DNA of 64,000 nt, from assembly GCA_030141605.1 (NCBI GenBank), contig JAQGDQ010000094.1, positions 590,429 to 654,428 on the forward strand, given 5' to 3'. This stretch comes from Tubiluchus corallicola (taxonomy: Eukaryota > Priapulida > Priapulimorpha > Priapulimorphida > Tubiluchidae). The notes beneath the pieces were generated by a model. The model was not told the DNA's origin and searched no databases. It worked only from the letters and a program-made list of their open reading frames with translations. The translations under genes and the position numbers were made by a program. This document shows positions 50,884 through 61,289 of the stretch, one piece after another; within the stretch, counting starts at the first letter, position 1; each line of letters begins with the position of its first letter.

Positions 50884-51045
50884 ATTGTCAGTGGTATCTG
50901 CACGTTTTTCATCGTGATAGTACAATTTCATCAGACAATTATTGGAAAGCAACAGACAAACGTGACACTCCTTATGGACGCCTTTGCCAATGAAGCTTGT
51001 CATATCTGCAGACGATTTCTCAACAACCTTAGTGATCCTGATTAG
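50884..51045 (+). CDS. Gr-like terminal exon with TM7 motif, probably shared
   Basis: Preceded by an acceptor (gttgttttgcag, ending 50883) in phase 0. The exon encodes IVSGICTFFIVIVQFHQ and then a ~36-residue tail ending NLSDPD before the TAG at 51043-51045. TFFIVIVQF is the Gr/Or-superfamily signature T(Y/F)-five hydrophobic-QF of TM7, which lines the pore in the tetrameric insect channels. The intron falls just before the motif, the same place and phase as the ancestral last intron of insect Gr genes. The tail beyond QF is longer than the few residues usual in insects. Confidence 0.88.
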   Translation: MVSGICTFFIVIVQFHQTIIGKQQTNVTLLMDAFANEACHICRRFLNNLSDPD

Positions 51046-52800
51046 AAGCTTCGAGCTTGTCAACTTGCTGCTATAGCTTGACAAAACGCATCTAACTATG
51101 GTGCAAATTCTGCAAATTAAACAATATATGTCACTTTAATATTAACCGAGCAACAAAACGAAGAAAAATGAGATTTTTCTAAGCCCAGGGACAGATTGTA
51201 TATTTTTATCCACTCATATAAGAATGTGTAGGTTTTTTACCTACTCATTTTGCTAATTTGAAATTTGAACCTAATATTCAGACGCATAAGCTTTAGCCAA
51301 ACAAAGACAGCAGAGTTTTATGTTGTGTGTTGTTTTTTATATAAAAATTTATTTCTTTTTTTGAATAATTCAGAAGGACCGAATTTTAGGGTTAAATTAA
51401 AATATCAGTAGGTGGACTACTCTTACCCTGACTGGTATCAAATTGGTATATGGCTAGTGTTTTAAGTAAACTGCATTCTTATTTTTTTTTTATAAAATTC
51501 CATGCATTGCAAGCCAAAATCCAACTTTTAAAAGCAGGTTCATTGTTTTTATGGCGAGAATCACAGCTCAATTCATTACCTGTACTTTTGATAACATTTA
51601 AATTACACTTAATCAAACTACGGTTCTCTTGTTTAAGAATAATCTGAGGATGCGTTCGAAAGCTTTTACATGGAAATTGAGAAACAAGAAGCGAGTTGCT
51701 GTTTTAACTTGCCTATATTCTTGCCTCTACTGAATTGTTATTACCACTTTAGAACTTTAAAAATTTATAGTTTTCAGAATGTTTAGTGTATGTAAAATGA
51801 ATGTATGTATGTATGAATTATTTACGTAAGCCTTCCTTTTACTTATTTGAACTGAATCGAAACTAAAATTTGTAGTGATTTAAAACTTCTTGATTTGATA
51901 GCAAATATCGTATTATGACTATTAGCAGAACGCAGTAGAAATAGCTCGTTTCTATCAGCTCCGGTATCTAAAGTCAAATTAACAATGTTCATATTGTTAG
52001 TGCTACTAATCTTTATTAACACTTATGTTTATTATAATTACATATTTCTTTAGAGAACACGTCTTTGTGCGTTGTGATGTGCACATAACAAATAAAAGTC
52101 CGTTTCTGTATTTGTGGCAGTAGCTGCATTATTGTATTTTGAGTGTGCAGTGGCGATAATGGCATCTCTGTCGAGCAATGCCGAAACGTGCCGATTTATG
52201 ACTAATCAAGTGAATAAGTCTTTAAAATTACGTCTTCATTGGCTTTTAAGCTAACATTAAGCTTTCCAAATCTAAATCACCCATTATTAGAGTCCCTGTA
52301 TATTTAAATATATAGTTGTAAATATATAGTAATTCTATCCATTATTACAGTATGCTGCTATCTTCTGGTGGGAAAAACGCAAAAACAAGACAGGCTAGGG
52401 GATGAAAATAACAGATGACAGAATGAGAATGGCCATTTCGTTTTTGTTGTAAACCGTGACATTTACAAGATTGACATGCTCAAACAAATATGATCACGCA
52501 TAGGCAAATCACATTTATTACATTAAAACGTGCCTGTAATTGTTTGCGATGAATAAACGGTAGCTCGCGTGGATGTCATTGACAATTTAGCTTAATGTTG
52601 GTGTTGGAAATACTTGATTGCTCCTTCTTTCTGGCTAAAGCTGTGAGTTAAACTAAACGTTGTGTCTTCTAATTAATACCGCAGGAACTCATACGACTTA
52701 GACAACTTCATTTGTAGCTACCGAAAAAGTTATCTAGACGTGTTTAGTCATCTTGCTTCGCTAGAAGTGACCTGTTGGTGACACAGTTTTTAAATCCAAA
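51046..52800. other. Spacer between TM7 exon and large exon 4
   Basis: 3' untranslated sequence, presumably with the promoter of the next unit. No gene supported; short frame 51450-51647 has no recognised domain. Confidence 0.4.
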
Positions 52801-53901
52801 ATGAAAGCACATCATAACACATGGACCATCGGACTGACTGGTTCACTTAAAGTCACGAAGGAGCACGTTAAAACACTATCTCCTAGAAAACTCAATACAG
52901 GTTCCCATAATGATTCCAACTGCCAATTTTACCAGAAATTACGTCCACTATTGATTTTTGCCACAATTTTTGGCTTGTTTCACATGCCTAACAGAAAGAC
53001 GCAGAAACGGTTTGGGTTGGTGGTATTGTCCTACAGTACCATGTGGTCTTTGACTATTCAGATTTTCGTCACAGTTCCAACTATATGGTCCCTTATGCGT
53101 GATACCAGTAAAATTGATCTCACAGCAGCAGAAGGAATTGCCCGGTTATTTGTCATGTTTATGGAAGTAACACTCACATGTATAAGATGGTTGGTATTCT
53201 TTGCTGGATTTAAACTGGTAGATGTCTTAGCAGAATGCAGAGAAGTCAGCAAAATTCAATATCCAAATATGCTGGTTACAGTCATCTCTGGGAAACAGAA
53301 GTACTTGGAGAAAGGAATATCATGGATATTTGCCACGTTAGGAGGGATCATAATTGTCTTTTCGATTATTACAGAATCTCACACTTTGTGGAAGCGGTTT
53401 AAAAGCGGAGAAGAAGAAATTTCATTTCTGCCGATTCTGATTATGTATTTGGTTTCTGACAAGCTGCTGTTGGCAACTGTGATGTTTCCTGCTTATATTA
53501 TAACTTGCTTTTCCTACGTGCTAATATCCCATCAAAGATCATTTCAGAAAACAGAAGAAAATCTTTCAGCTGAAGAAGTCATGTTGTTTTTGAAAAGACA
53601 TTCAAAGTACATTCGCGTTGTCAAGGTCATAGACAACGCTATATCTTCTACACTGCTGATGATCTGTCTGGCAAGTTTTATGGTAGTTGTAGTACAAATT
53701 TATCTTTTCAGTCACAATTTCTATGCTAACATTTCCCACGGATATCTGCAACAATATTTGTATGTCTACTCTACCATGCAGTCTGTGTCATTTCTGCTGA
53801 TTCTTGTTAGCTGTACAGCAGTACATGAAAGCGTTATGGAGGCTGAAAATAAGTTACATGCGTTGAACAAAGAGAGCCTGGGGGAGACAGCACGTTATGA
53901 G
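52801..53901 (+). CDS. Gr-like receptor large exon 4 (TM1-TM6)
   Basis: Encodes 367 residues from the ATG at 52801. The N-tail is ~40 residues, followed by FYQKLRPLLIFATIFGLFHM. TM2 has TAAEGIARLFVMFMEVTLTC. TM4 has the variant SDKLLLATVMFPAY (Ser for the usual Tyr), and TM5-TM6 end KESLGETARYE. The phase-0 donor GTAAAT starts at 53902. It belongs with the 55920 copy in a subgroup distinct from the first three (FSHNFY instead of YSHNYH after TM5). It lies downstream of the only recognised linker and TM7 exons, so it needs its own or a later 3' set. None is recognisable before 55920. Confidence 0.85.
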
Positions 53902-55919
53902 GTAAATTTATTGTATTGCATTTGTCTATCAGCAATATTTCACTAATTTCTGTTTTAAATCACTCATGTTTTGTGTGTAGGTTTGTATGTATTTATATAT
54001 TCTCTCCATTATCTATCGTAGTTTTTCGTACTTAGTATTTCTTTGTGTTGTCTTACAAAGAGATGATCTTGCTTACATGATTGCCTCCTGTTCTGAAAGT
54101 AGGGTGGGAGTTTAGCAGCCAAAACCTGAAATTGCTCAAAATATGGATTCCTCCATGGTGACCTTATTTTTGTGTTGGTTTTAGTATTGTTTTTTGTTGA
54201 ATTCTTTTATTCAGATAATAATGCAACACAGCTATCTTGTTGACTTTCATCATTTACACGAAATTTGATGATTATAATCAATTCCAAGCGATAAAGCGGC
54301 TAATGTGGAATTGTACTGTCTAGACATCCTATACCGCAGATCTTCTATTAATTAAATCAAAGCTGATTAAGATTAAATTATTTTTCATTATTGGTCTGCA
54401 GGGTGTAATTAGATTTCACGAAATCTGATCTTGATAAAATCTTTCCGAAATTTTAGTAACTCAGTAAACCGACTCACGTTCTAACTCCTTATTTTAACAG
54501 CTGCAAGAAAACAACAGAAAATAAACACTAGAGGCATTTACCTTTACCAACCCAACTATGAGAAAAATCGCGAATTTCGGATAGTATCTGCTACATAGGC
54601 CCCTGGGTCTATTTGCTCTTAAACCCAAAACATTGAGATCGAATGTTGTACAAGCCAACCGAGGCTATACAACCATAAGTCGTGCTTTAATATGGTGTGC
54701 GGTAAAACCGCACAAGTAAAAATGACACAAGAAAAAAACATGGTAAAAGTGGCACAGGAAAAATGGCACAAATGGAAATCGCACAATTGAAAATGGCATA
54801 TATGTTATTTTGATGCAATTAATTTCTATAAAAAAAACTAGAATGCGCCCAGTAGGAAGCAAATCTCTGCCAAAGGCGAACAATCCTAAACTTATTCGTC
54901 TGATTCCTTTGATTAAAAAAATTTACCCCAAAGATAAACCAAGCAAACATACAAAAATACACCTGTATTGGTATTATATAGACTAGACTCACAAAATATT
55001 TGTTCATTAAACAGATTTATAATCAATAATGCACGAATGTCCCACATACAATTTGAACTAGCCTTCTACACGTATTTTTTCTTCCTTATTGTTTCTTTTT
55101 ATGCATTTTGAATCATGTATTGGTAGTATTGCTGCTGGCACTGCTACCTCTTGTGCTCCAAAAATGTTATAGTCCCAAGTTATTTTTAGTATGCTTTATG
55201 ACTGCCATATAATAATCGTTTTGTTACTTTGTTGTAACACGACAATTAGACTAATACTTTGAGTGACAGATATGAAATTAAATGTGTTGTAGCACAAAGG
55301 GTCAGCAAACAAGAACGTTATCAGCAAATTGGCAAATAACCCGATAGCATGCAGGACAACTTATTGTAACTACAAAGGACAATTATGCTGTGGTGTCTGT
55401 TTGTAGCAGTTGTTTTGAATTGCGATTGTGTTTTGCAACAATATACGATGATGTAAAATAGCCTGTCTCATCAAAAACGCGATAAAGCATTTCTAAAACT
55501 CAATGTAATGAAACAAGAAGTCAAGTTATAATTATTTTGTGCGGACTTCAAGGTTTCCATTGTGATTTGGCCAGTTTAAAAGAAACACCTACCTAATCAG
55601 TCAGAGACGATCATTGGCAAAATTTAGCAATTATTAAAAAGCTTGCTTGCCACTGTCCAGCTTAAGTAAGTTTATGTGTTGACTGTCCTACATTATGTGG
55701 TTCTGTGACACTTGACATTTCTGTTGTTCCATTTAACAAATTGAGCCATAAAAACTGCAGTCTTTTAATCCCGGTCATATTACCAACACCAATTGTATAA
55801 GTACCAAATTTATTGGCAAATAAGCCAATTAAGGAAGCACATAGATTTCTAATATGAACGTGTCTTACTAGTAGCCAAATATAGATCAAGCTCCATTTTG
55901 TCGTCTGAAGATAAGTAAA
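53902..55919. other. Intron or spacer between large Gr-like exons 4 and 5
   Basis: Searched for linker and TM7 exons on the plus strand; none convincing. The minus-strand frames (54665-55007, 55662-55973) have no recognised domain. Near 54710-54800 a gcacaa/atggca-type repetitive stretch is visible. Confidence 0.45.
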
Positions 55920-57047
55920 ATGGAGAAGTCTCGTGATGCAAGGTCCGTTGACTTGGACAATAATCCTAAACATCTAAAGCAAGAAGAGGAGATAAACACT
56001 GAGTCACCTCCCACAAGTGGCAATAACTTCAATGTTATTTTTGAAACTGGTTTGTATCAGCAACTAAGGCCACTGTTGACAAGCGCAATGTTTTTTGGTC
56101 TCTTTCATATTCCTAACTGCAGAAAGAAAAATGCACTATTTGGACTTGTATTGTTGTGCTCTCGTAGCACCATTTGGTCATTAATTAATCTGATCTTTGT
56201 CACTTCAACAACTGTGCTCTTGTTTCTGATTGATTATGAGGATATTGAGACAGTGATACTCACAACGCCAACAGGAATTGCAAAAATGTTTGTCATTTTA
56301 ATGCAGGCAACATTATCTTTGATAAGATGGCTGATCTTCTTTGCTGGTCTCAGAATGGCACACATTATGGAAAAATCATATGAGGTTCAAGAAGCAGAAA
56401 AAATCTATTCTTCTCTTATTCCTACAAAAAAGAACAAGAAGAAAAATTTCGAGAAAAGAATGGTATGGAGCCTGACTGTATTTGGATGGATTGTTATTTT
56501 TTACTCGTCTGTCAAGGAAGTTTTTGTTTTCTGTGAGATATTTGTGGAAGATCTGGAAAAGGGAGCCATTTTTGACATTGTGGCGATAATCATACTTTTC
56601 CTGTATGACAAATTTCTGTTGGCAACCGTCATGTTTCCCGCATTTACCATAACGAGTTTATCTTTTATATTAAAGACTAATCAAAATTTGGCACTGAAAA
56701 TGGAAAATCTCTCAGATGAAGAGATTATGTTATTTTTGAAAAGGCAAACGAAGTATGTTCATCTGGTCAAGGCCATAGACAACGTCATATCTCCGACATT
56801 GTTGATGATCTGTCTGGCAAGTTTTATGGTAGTTGTGGTACAAATTTATCTTTTCAGTCACAATTTCTATTCTGGCATTCCCCCAGGTCATCTGCAGCAA
56901 TATTTGTATGTCTACTCTACCATGCAGTCTGTATCATTTCTGATGATTCTGGTTAGCTGTACAGCAGTACATGAAAGCGTTATGGAGGCTGAAACAAAGT
57001 TACATGAGTTGAATAAAGAAAGTCTGGGGGACACAGTACGTTATGAA
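55920..57047 (+). CDS. Gr-like receptor large exon 5 (TM1-TM6)
   Basis: Encodes 376 residues from the ATG at 55920. It is organised like the other copies: LYQQLRPLLTSAMFFGLFHI after a ~42-residue N-tail, a TM2 with TPTGIAKMFVILMQATLS, YDKFLLATVMFPAF in TM4, and TM5-TM6 ending KESLGDTVRYE. The donor GTAAGT at 57048 is the best consensus of the five, in phase 0. The last ~100 residues nearly match copy 4, with two DNA runs of over 30 identical bases, while the rest is diverged. No linker or TM7 exon was recognised between here and the retrotransposon at 60.4 kb. It may lie beyond the window, or the copy may be incomplete. Confidence 0.85.
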
Positions 57048-58336
57048 GTAAGTTTTTATCATTACCTTGCTGAAGACATTTATAAATGTCCCTCTTGTTT
57101 ACAAGTATGAAGACGATAGTCTAAATGGTAGATTATCTTAAAGAAACGGCCCCAAATGATGGTAATCGTGAACAGAAAGATGTTTTCTTAAAAATGTTTA
57201 TTTATTTTTCACATTATGCGTGCAATCCAACAGTAACAAAACAAAATTCATGCTTGTGAAGCAGCAGTGAGCTAAGGTAATTACGAAAATGTATGAAGAA
57301 ATATCAAGATTAGCAAAGAAAATAAGCAAACAGATTGATTAAACTGTCATATTCCAAATTACTCAAAACAAGCGTTCTAGAGTTATCGAAAGTCAGCACC
57401 AACGAGGTGCATCAGTGGCTTTGTATGAAATGCACAATAGTTAAATGTTTAGAAATTTTGATAGTGTACCACGTGAACACCCAGAATCTCCCATTCTCCC
57501 AGGAAGCTTTAAAAATTCCCCCACGTACATCAGTTTTGGACCACATAAGCAACGCTATACAGCAACTAAATAATAATAACTTCAGCATAGACGTGTTACG
57601 TGATGACACCAGCAAAGGTGTTGATATATATTTTTGAGCTGATCGTTTTGCCCAACTGCTACAATGTGTTAAATTGTTAGGGTACTCTAAACTTGCTGAA
57701 CTATCTTCGTGTGACATCTTCAGCTCAGGTACCCTCAGCGAGTACTTCGTGACCGTGTTCAATACTCTCTCTTGGAGGTTTCATTTAGTATACTATTTTA
57801 AGCTGCCTACTTTGCTGGTTGAGGATAGTTCACCTCTGCCAGCTTAGTGACTTATCTCTGAGAGTTAACATTGAAATAAATTAGGCTCTGGTCTCTTACC
57901 ACAAATATAACAACGAATAGGCCCTGATCTATTCGATGTTTATTCGTTTTCCTACAAAGAGAATCATCTATAAAGCAGCTTATCCAAAGATTTTCTGAAC
58001 TTATTACGCGATAGTATGCCAGCTGACCACCCATCGGTGGACAAGTTAAATAAGATACTGTTATTGTTTCGCCTAGCTAAGATGCTTACAATGACAAGCA
58101 AGAGAGAATATGGTCTTACGTATTTACAGAAATATGATGATAAAGGCTTGAAATCTTAAATTACCCAACTATATTTGCCTGTTAGTCTTAATAATGTGCA
58201 CTTGTGTTAATAGAGTTTGGCAACTAAAAGTTTAGCTTTATCGACCATCAGAAAGTTTTGAAATTAACATATGGGGCTAGTAATTCAATTACTTTACTCA
58301 TGTAAGGTAATCTTATAGCATTGTAAAATGGACATG
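57048..58336. other. Flank downstream of large Gr-like exon 5
   Basis: No recognised exon. Open frames on both strands at 57335-57762 overlap each other and may be a decayed mobile-element fragment; I could not assign a family. Confidence 0.35.
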
Positions 58337-58756
58337 TTAATAAATAAAACAACTCATCTCTACTTTCTTAAAACTACTGATTAAAGATTTGTTTCTAGTA
58401 TCAATGGAAAGCTTATTGCATTCATTTATATAAGACAGGAAGAAACTTGATTGAAAGTAGTTAGAATTGCAAGACATTAACGACAAATTTTCACTATTAT
58501 GCAAATTATAATAAGTTCTATCATAAACATGTAGCACAAGTAGAGAAGTAAGGTAACACGGAGAAGCTCCTTTAACTATTTTATAAAATAAAAGCATTTT
58601 ATGAATGTATCTTTTGTGTGACATGTTTTCCCAAGAAAGATCTTTCAGCAATTTCTCACCGTATGTAACAAAAACAGCCCCTGTCACTACTAACGAAGCA
58701 TGGTACTGAATTTGCTCAACAACTAGAACACTTGCTTCTGAACAATATTTTAGCAA
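58337..58756 (-). pseudogene. Non-LTR retrotransposon C-terminal fragment
   Basis: The 139-codon frame carries VEQIQYHASLVVTGAVF, followed by DLSWENMSHKRYIHKMLLFYKI and, near the end, FFLSYINECNKLS and SSFKK. This order (LE.vQ..AA..ITGA, LGWe.L..RR....l..mYKi, fFPr.i..WN.L, s...FK) is that of the region after the RT thumb in jockey/CR1-type elements. Both the RT core and the rest of the element are absent, so this is a 5'-truncated scrap. It lies antisense to the Gr-like cluster. Confidence 0.82.
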
Positions 58757-60367
58757 TCACAGTATTCAAATGAGAGGATGAGGAAAAATAACTATAATAT
58801 AATATGTTGGGATTTAACGCTGGATATCAGCTCTGAAAAGAAGTCGAGTTAATTACTCTTAGGCGCAGTTTGCAGTTGCACTCAAAGGGATAGACGGCAG
58901 CACATGTCCATTGAGTAAATGAAGCCAGTATTAAGGAATCAGAATCAGAATCAGTGTAAGTTAAGGAAGAATCAGAATCAGTATTAAGTTAAGGGGCGAG
59001 GTCGACTTGTGCGAGCATCAAGTGAAAAATAGTCAAGTTAAAGTCGACCAATACTTTGGTGCTGTCAAGGCACTGAGTCAGTAGGAGAATAAAGAAGTGA
59101 AGTGCGAAAGAATAAAGTATTCAAATATTGGGTGTACCCAAAAACGATGTTGTCACTTCCTGTATCGCCTACTTTCTTCTAGAATTTTGCAGTATAATTT
59201 TGGCGGACAGAAAAGTTAATAATCTGTGCAGAGGATTGTTAATAATCGGTTTTAGTGGTTTTACGTAGTGCGCTCTTCAGTGAAAAACTGTATCATTTAA
59301 ATTTGCTAATCCATGGTTAAAACCTAAGTAACAAATTGTCAATTATTCTTTTTCGAAAATTAAAGACATCGCATCCTTGAATTTTTTTAAATATGTATTC
59401 GATTCAAGATTTTCGTATTTAAGTTTGTGTAAATTTGTTTTTTATAATTATTATTTCTATAGTTACTCAATTGGACCCAAATACCTGCTAGACCCCAAAG
59501 TCATTCAGTACGATTCCGGCTCCTAAACGCAACCATACGAATGGCAAGACTATAATTGTTTGATTGGCCAGATATTAGTAACCGTGTCATTCTGGTATCG
59601 TTCACGTTGCTAGTAAAACAGCAAAGAAGCGAAATTAATAATAATAATAATAAAAAAATAAAAAATAAAATAATTATTATAATTATAATAATAATAATAG
59701 TAACCTTTATTTAAAGTCAGCATTAAATTCAAAAGACAACACAAGTCTGCCACGACGCTTTTGTGGTTTCTATCTCTAATGACCAGTGTTGAAATGCTCA
59801 AATCTTTCTGTGCAAAATCTAAATATGCTAACGTTTGTCCGCCTGCTGTCCTTTCTGGCTGGTTCTATCGTTTGCTGAAGACCTTTAATGAATTAGTTTC
59901 AGGTAGTCAAAGCATATGACCATAGTACCTGGAATATTAATGGTGCATTTTATAGAGTTGGGAATAACACTGTCTCAAAATTTAATGAAGATGGCTTTGT
60001 GGCCTATTTGCCAGTGACATTATTTGTCTAATTGAAGCACATTCTAATTCTAGTCCACAGATTATGCTTAAAATCTATACATGTGTACAAAATTGTCATC
60101 CCAATTCAGATAAGCGCCATTTTGGAGATTGTTCTAGTGAAGAATTCAATTCGCCGCGGTGCAAAATCCATTGACAGTAAATGTTCCGAATATATTTCGT
60201 TAAAATGTTAAAAGATTTCTTTGATCTTGAAAGAGATGTGTATATCAGTGCAACATATGGTATCACCAAGGGATGCGTCTTTTAATTTGCGAAATAATTT
60301 GGATGTTTTTACTTTATTAAAAAATGATATTATTAAATTTAGAATGCAAGATGAACCTGATTTCATT
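58757..60367. other. Gene-free stretch before the large retrotransposon
   Basis: No supported gene. It holds small repeats (aatcagaatcag, 58939-58983) and an AAT/ATT-rich run at 59634-59700. A possible exon-like segment at 59903-60031 is discussed under findings. Confidence 0.4.
59634..59700. repeat. AAT/ATT-rich simple repeat
   Basis: AAT triplets, an A/T stretch, then ATT and AAT triplets over about 67 bp. Confidence 0.85.
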
Positions 60368-60392
60368 TTATATATATATATATATATATAAT
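60368..60392. repeat. (TA)n tail of the retrotransposon
   Basis: A TA dinucleotide run directly after the 3' UTR of the minus-strand element. The related solo 3' end at 41054-41156 also ends in a TA-rich run. Confidence 0.85.
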
Positions 60393-60592
60393 AATCTTTA
60401 TTTGCCATTAAAAACATTGATAATCACTGATAAAAACTTTATAGAGATAATCAATCAGTGTTAGTTAATAAAAACTTACACTGCTGAAGGCAAATGCGTC
60501 AGTGCAATCTAAACTACTGTGCAGTAATGACGAATAAAAGCAAACATATTTACAACTATACACAAAAAAATATAAAAAAAACTATGATTTAA

Positions 60593-61213
60593 TTAATATG
60601 GCCGTGGGTATATGAATTCGGAATTAGTGTGTATGTTGTCGTACTGGTGTGATGGTATTTCATATCTGGTTAATATTAGTGATTTTAATTTTGTTTTAAA
60701 TGCTGATAGGGACTTGATTTGTTTAACCTGTAATGGTAGAGAATTCCAAAGTAAAATTGCTTGTTTGATTACAGAGTTCGTTCCATAGTGGGTATTTGTC
60801 CTAATTTGTTTTAGATTGCTTGTTCTGGAATTAACGATAGGATTTGGAAAAAAGATAAATCTGTTATTCTGGAATGGTTTGCTGATGTTGTTAATATATT
60901 TATATATAAAAAGCAGAGTAAAATATTCTTTGTGTGCTTCAATGATTGGGAATTTTAAAGTTTTTCTCAGGTTAGTTGTTGAAGCTTTGAATTTTTGTCT
61001 ACTTGCCTTGTGTTTGTATGAGTACCCAGCTATCAATCTCAACGCATAGTTTTGAAGGAGATTTAATTTTAAGTAATTTTCTCTTTTGGTTTTTTGAAGT
61101 AGCGTACATCCATATAAGAAGTGTGGTAGAACTAAAGTTTTATATATTAGTGTTTTAGTTTCCTTTGTTAGTTGCCCTTTAACTTGTCGGAGATATGATG
61201 TGCTAGATGCCAT
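60593..61213 (-). pseudogene. Retrotransposon C-terminal region (thumb and beyond)
   Basis: The frame continues the reverse transcriptase after the homopolymer frameshift. Readable sequence runs from KFLGIQVDNNLSWDDHF, through KTLVLPHFLYGCTLL and LQNYALRLIAGYSYK, to SVIKQAILLWNSLPLQVK and LSAFKTKLKSLIL. This is the usual C-terminus of CR1/jockey-type RT proteins. It ends at a stop at 60593-60595, about 200 bases before the TA tail. Confidence 0.88.
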
Positions 61214-61289
61214 TTTTGTGTATATGTTATTAAAGTGATCATCCCATGAAAGATTATTGTCTACTTGTATGCCCAGGAATTTAACATTG

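Noticed and set aside
55040-55112. Segment reading LAFYTYFFFLIVSF, similar at first sight to a TM7 exon
   Set aside because: Spacing to the final residues is wrong (six hydrophobics and SF, not QF), there is no acceptor in phase, and T-rich DNA gives such peptides by chance.
57335-57762. 100- and 116-codon frames on opposite strands
   Set aside because: They overlap each other, show no family match I can name, and could be remains of a mobile element; not called as genes.
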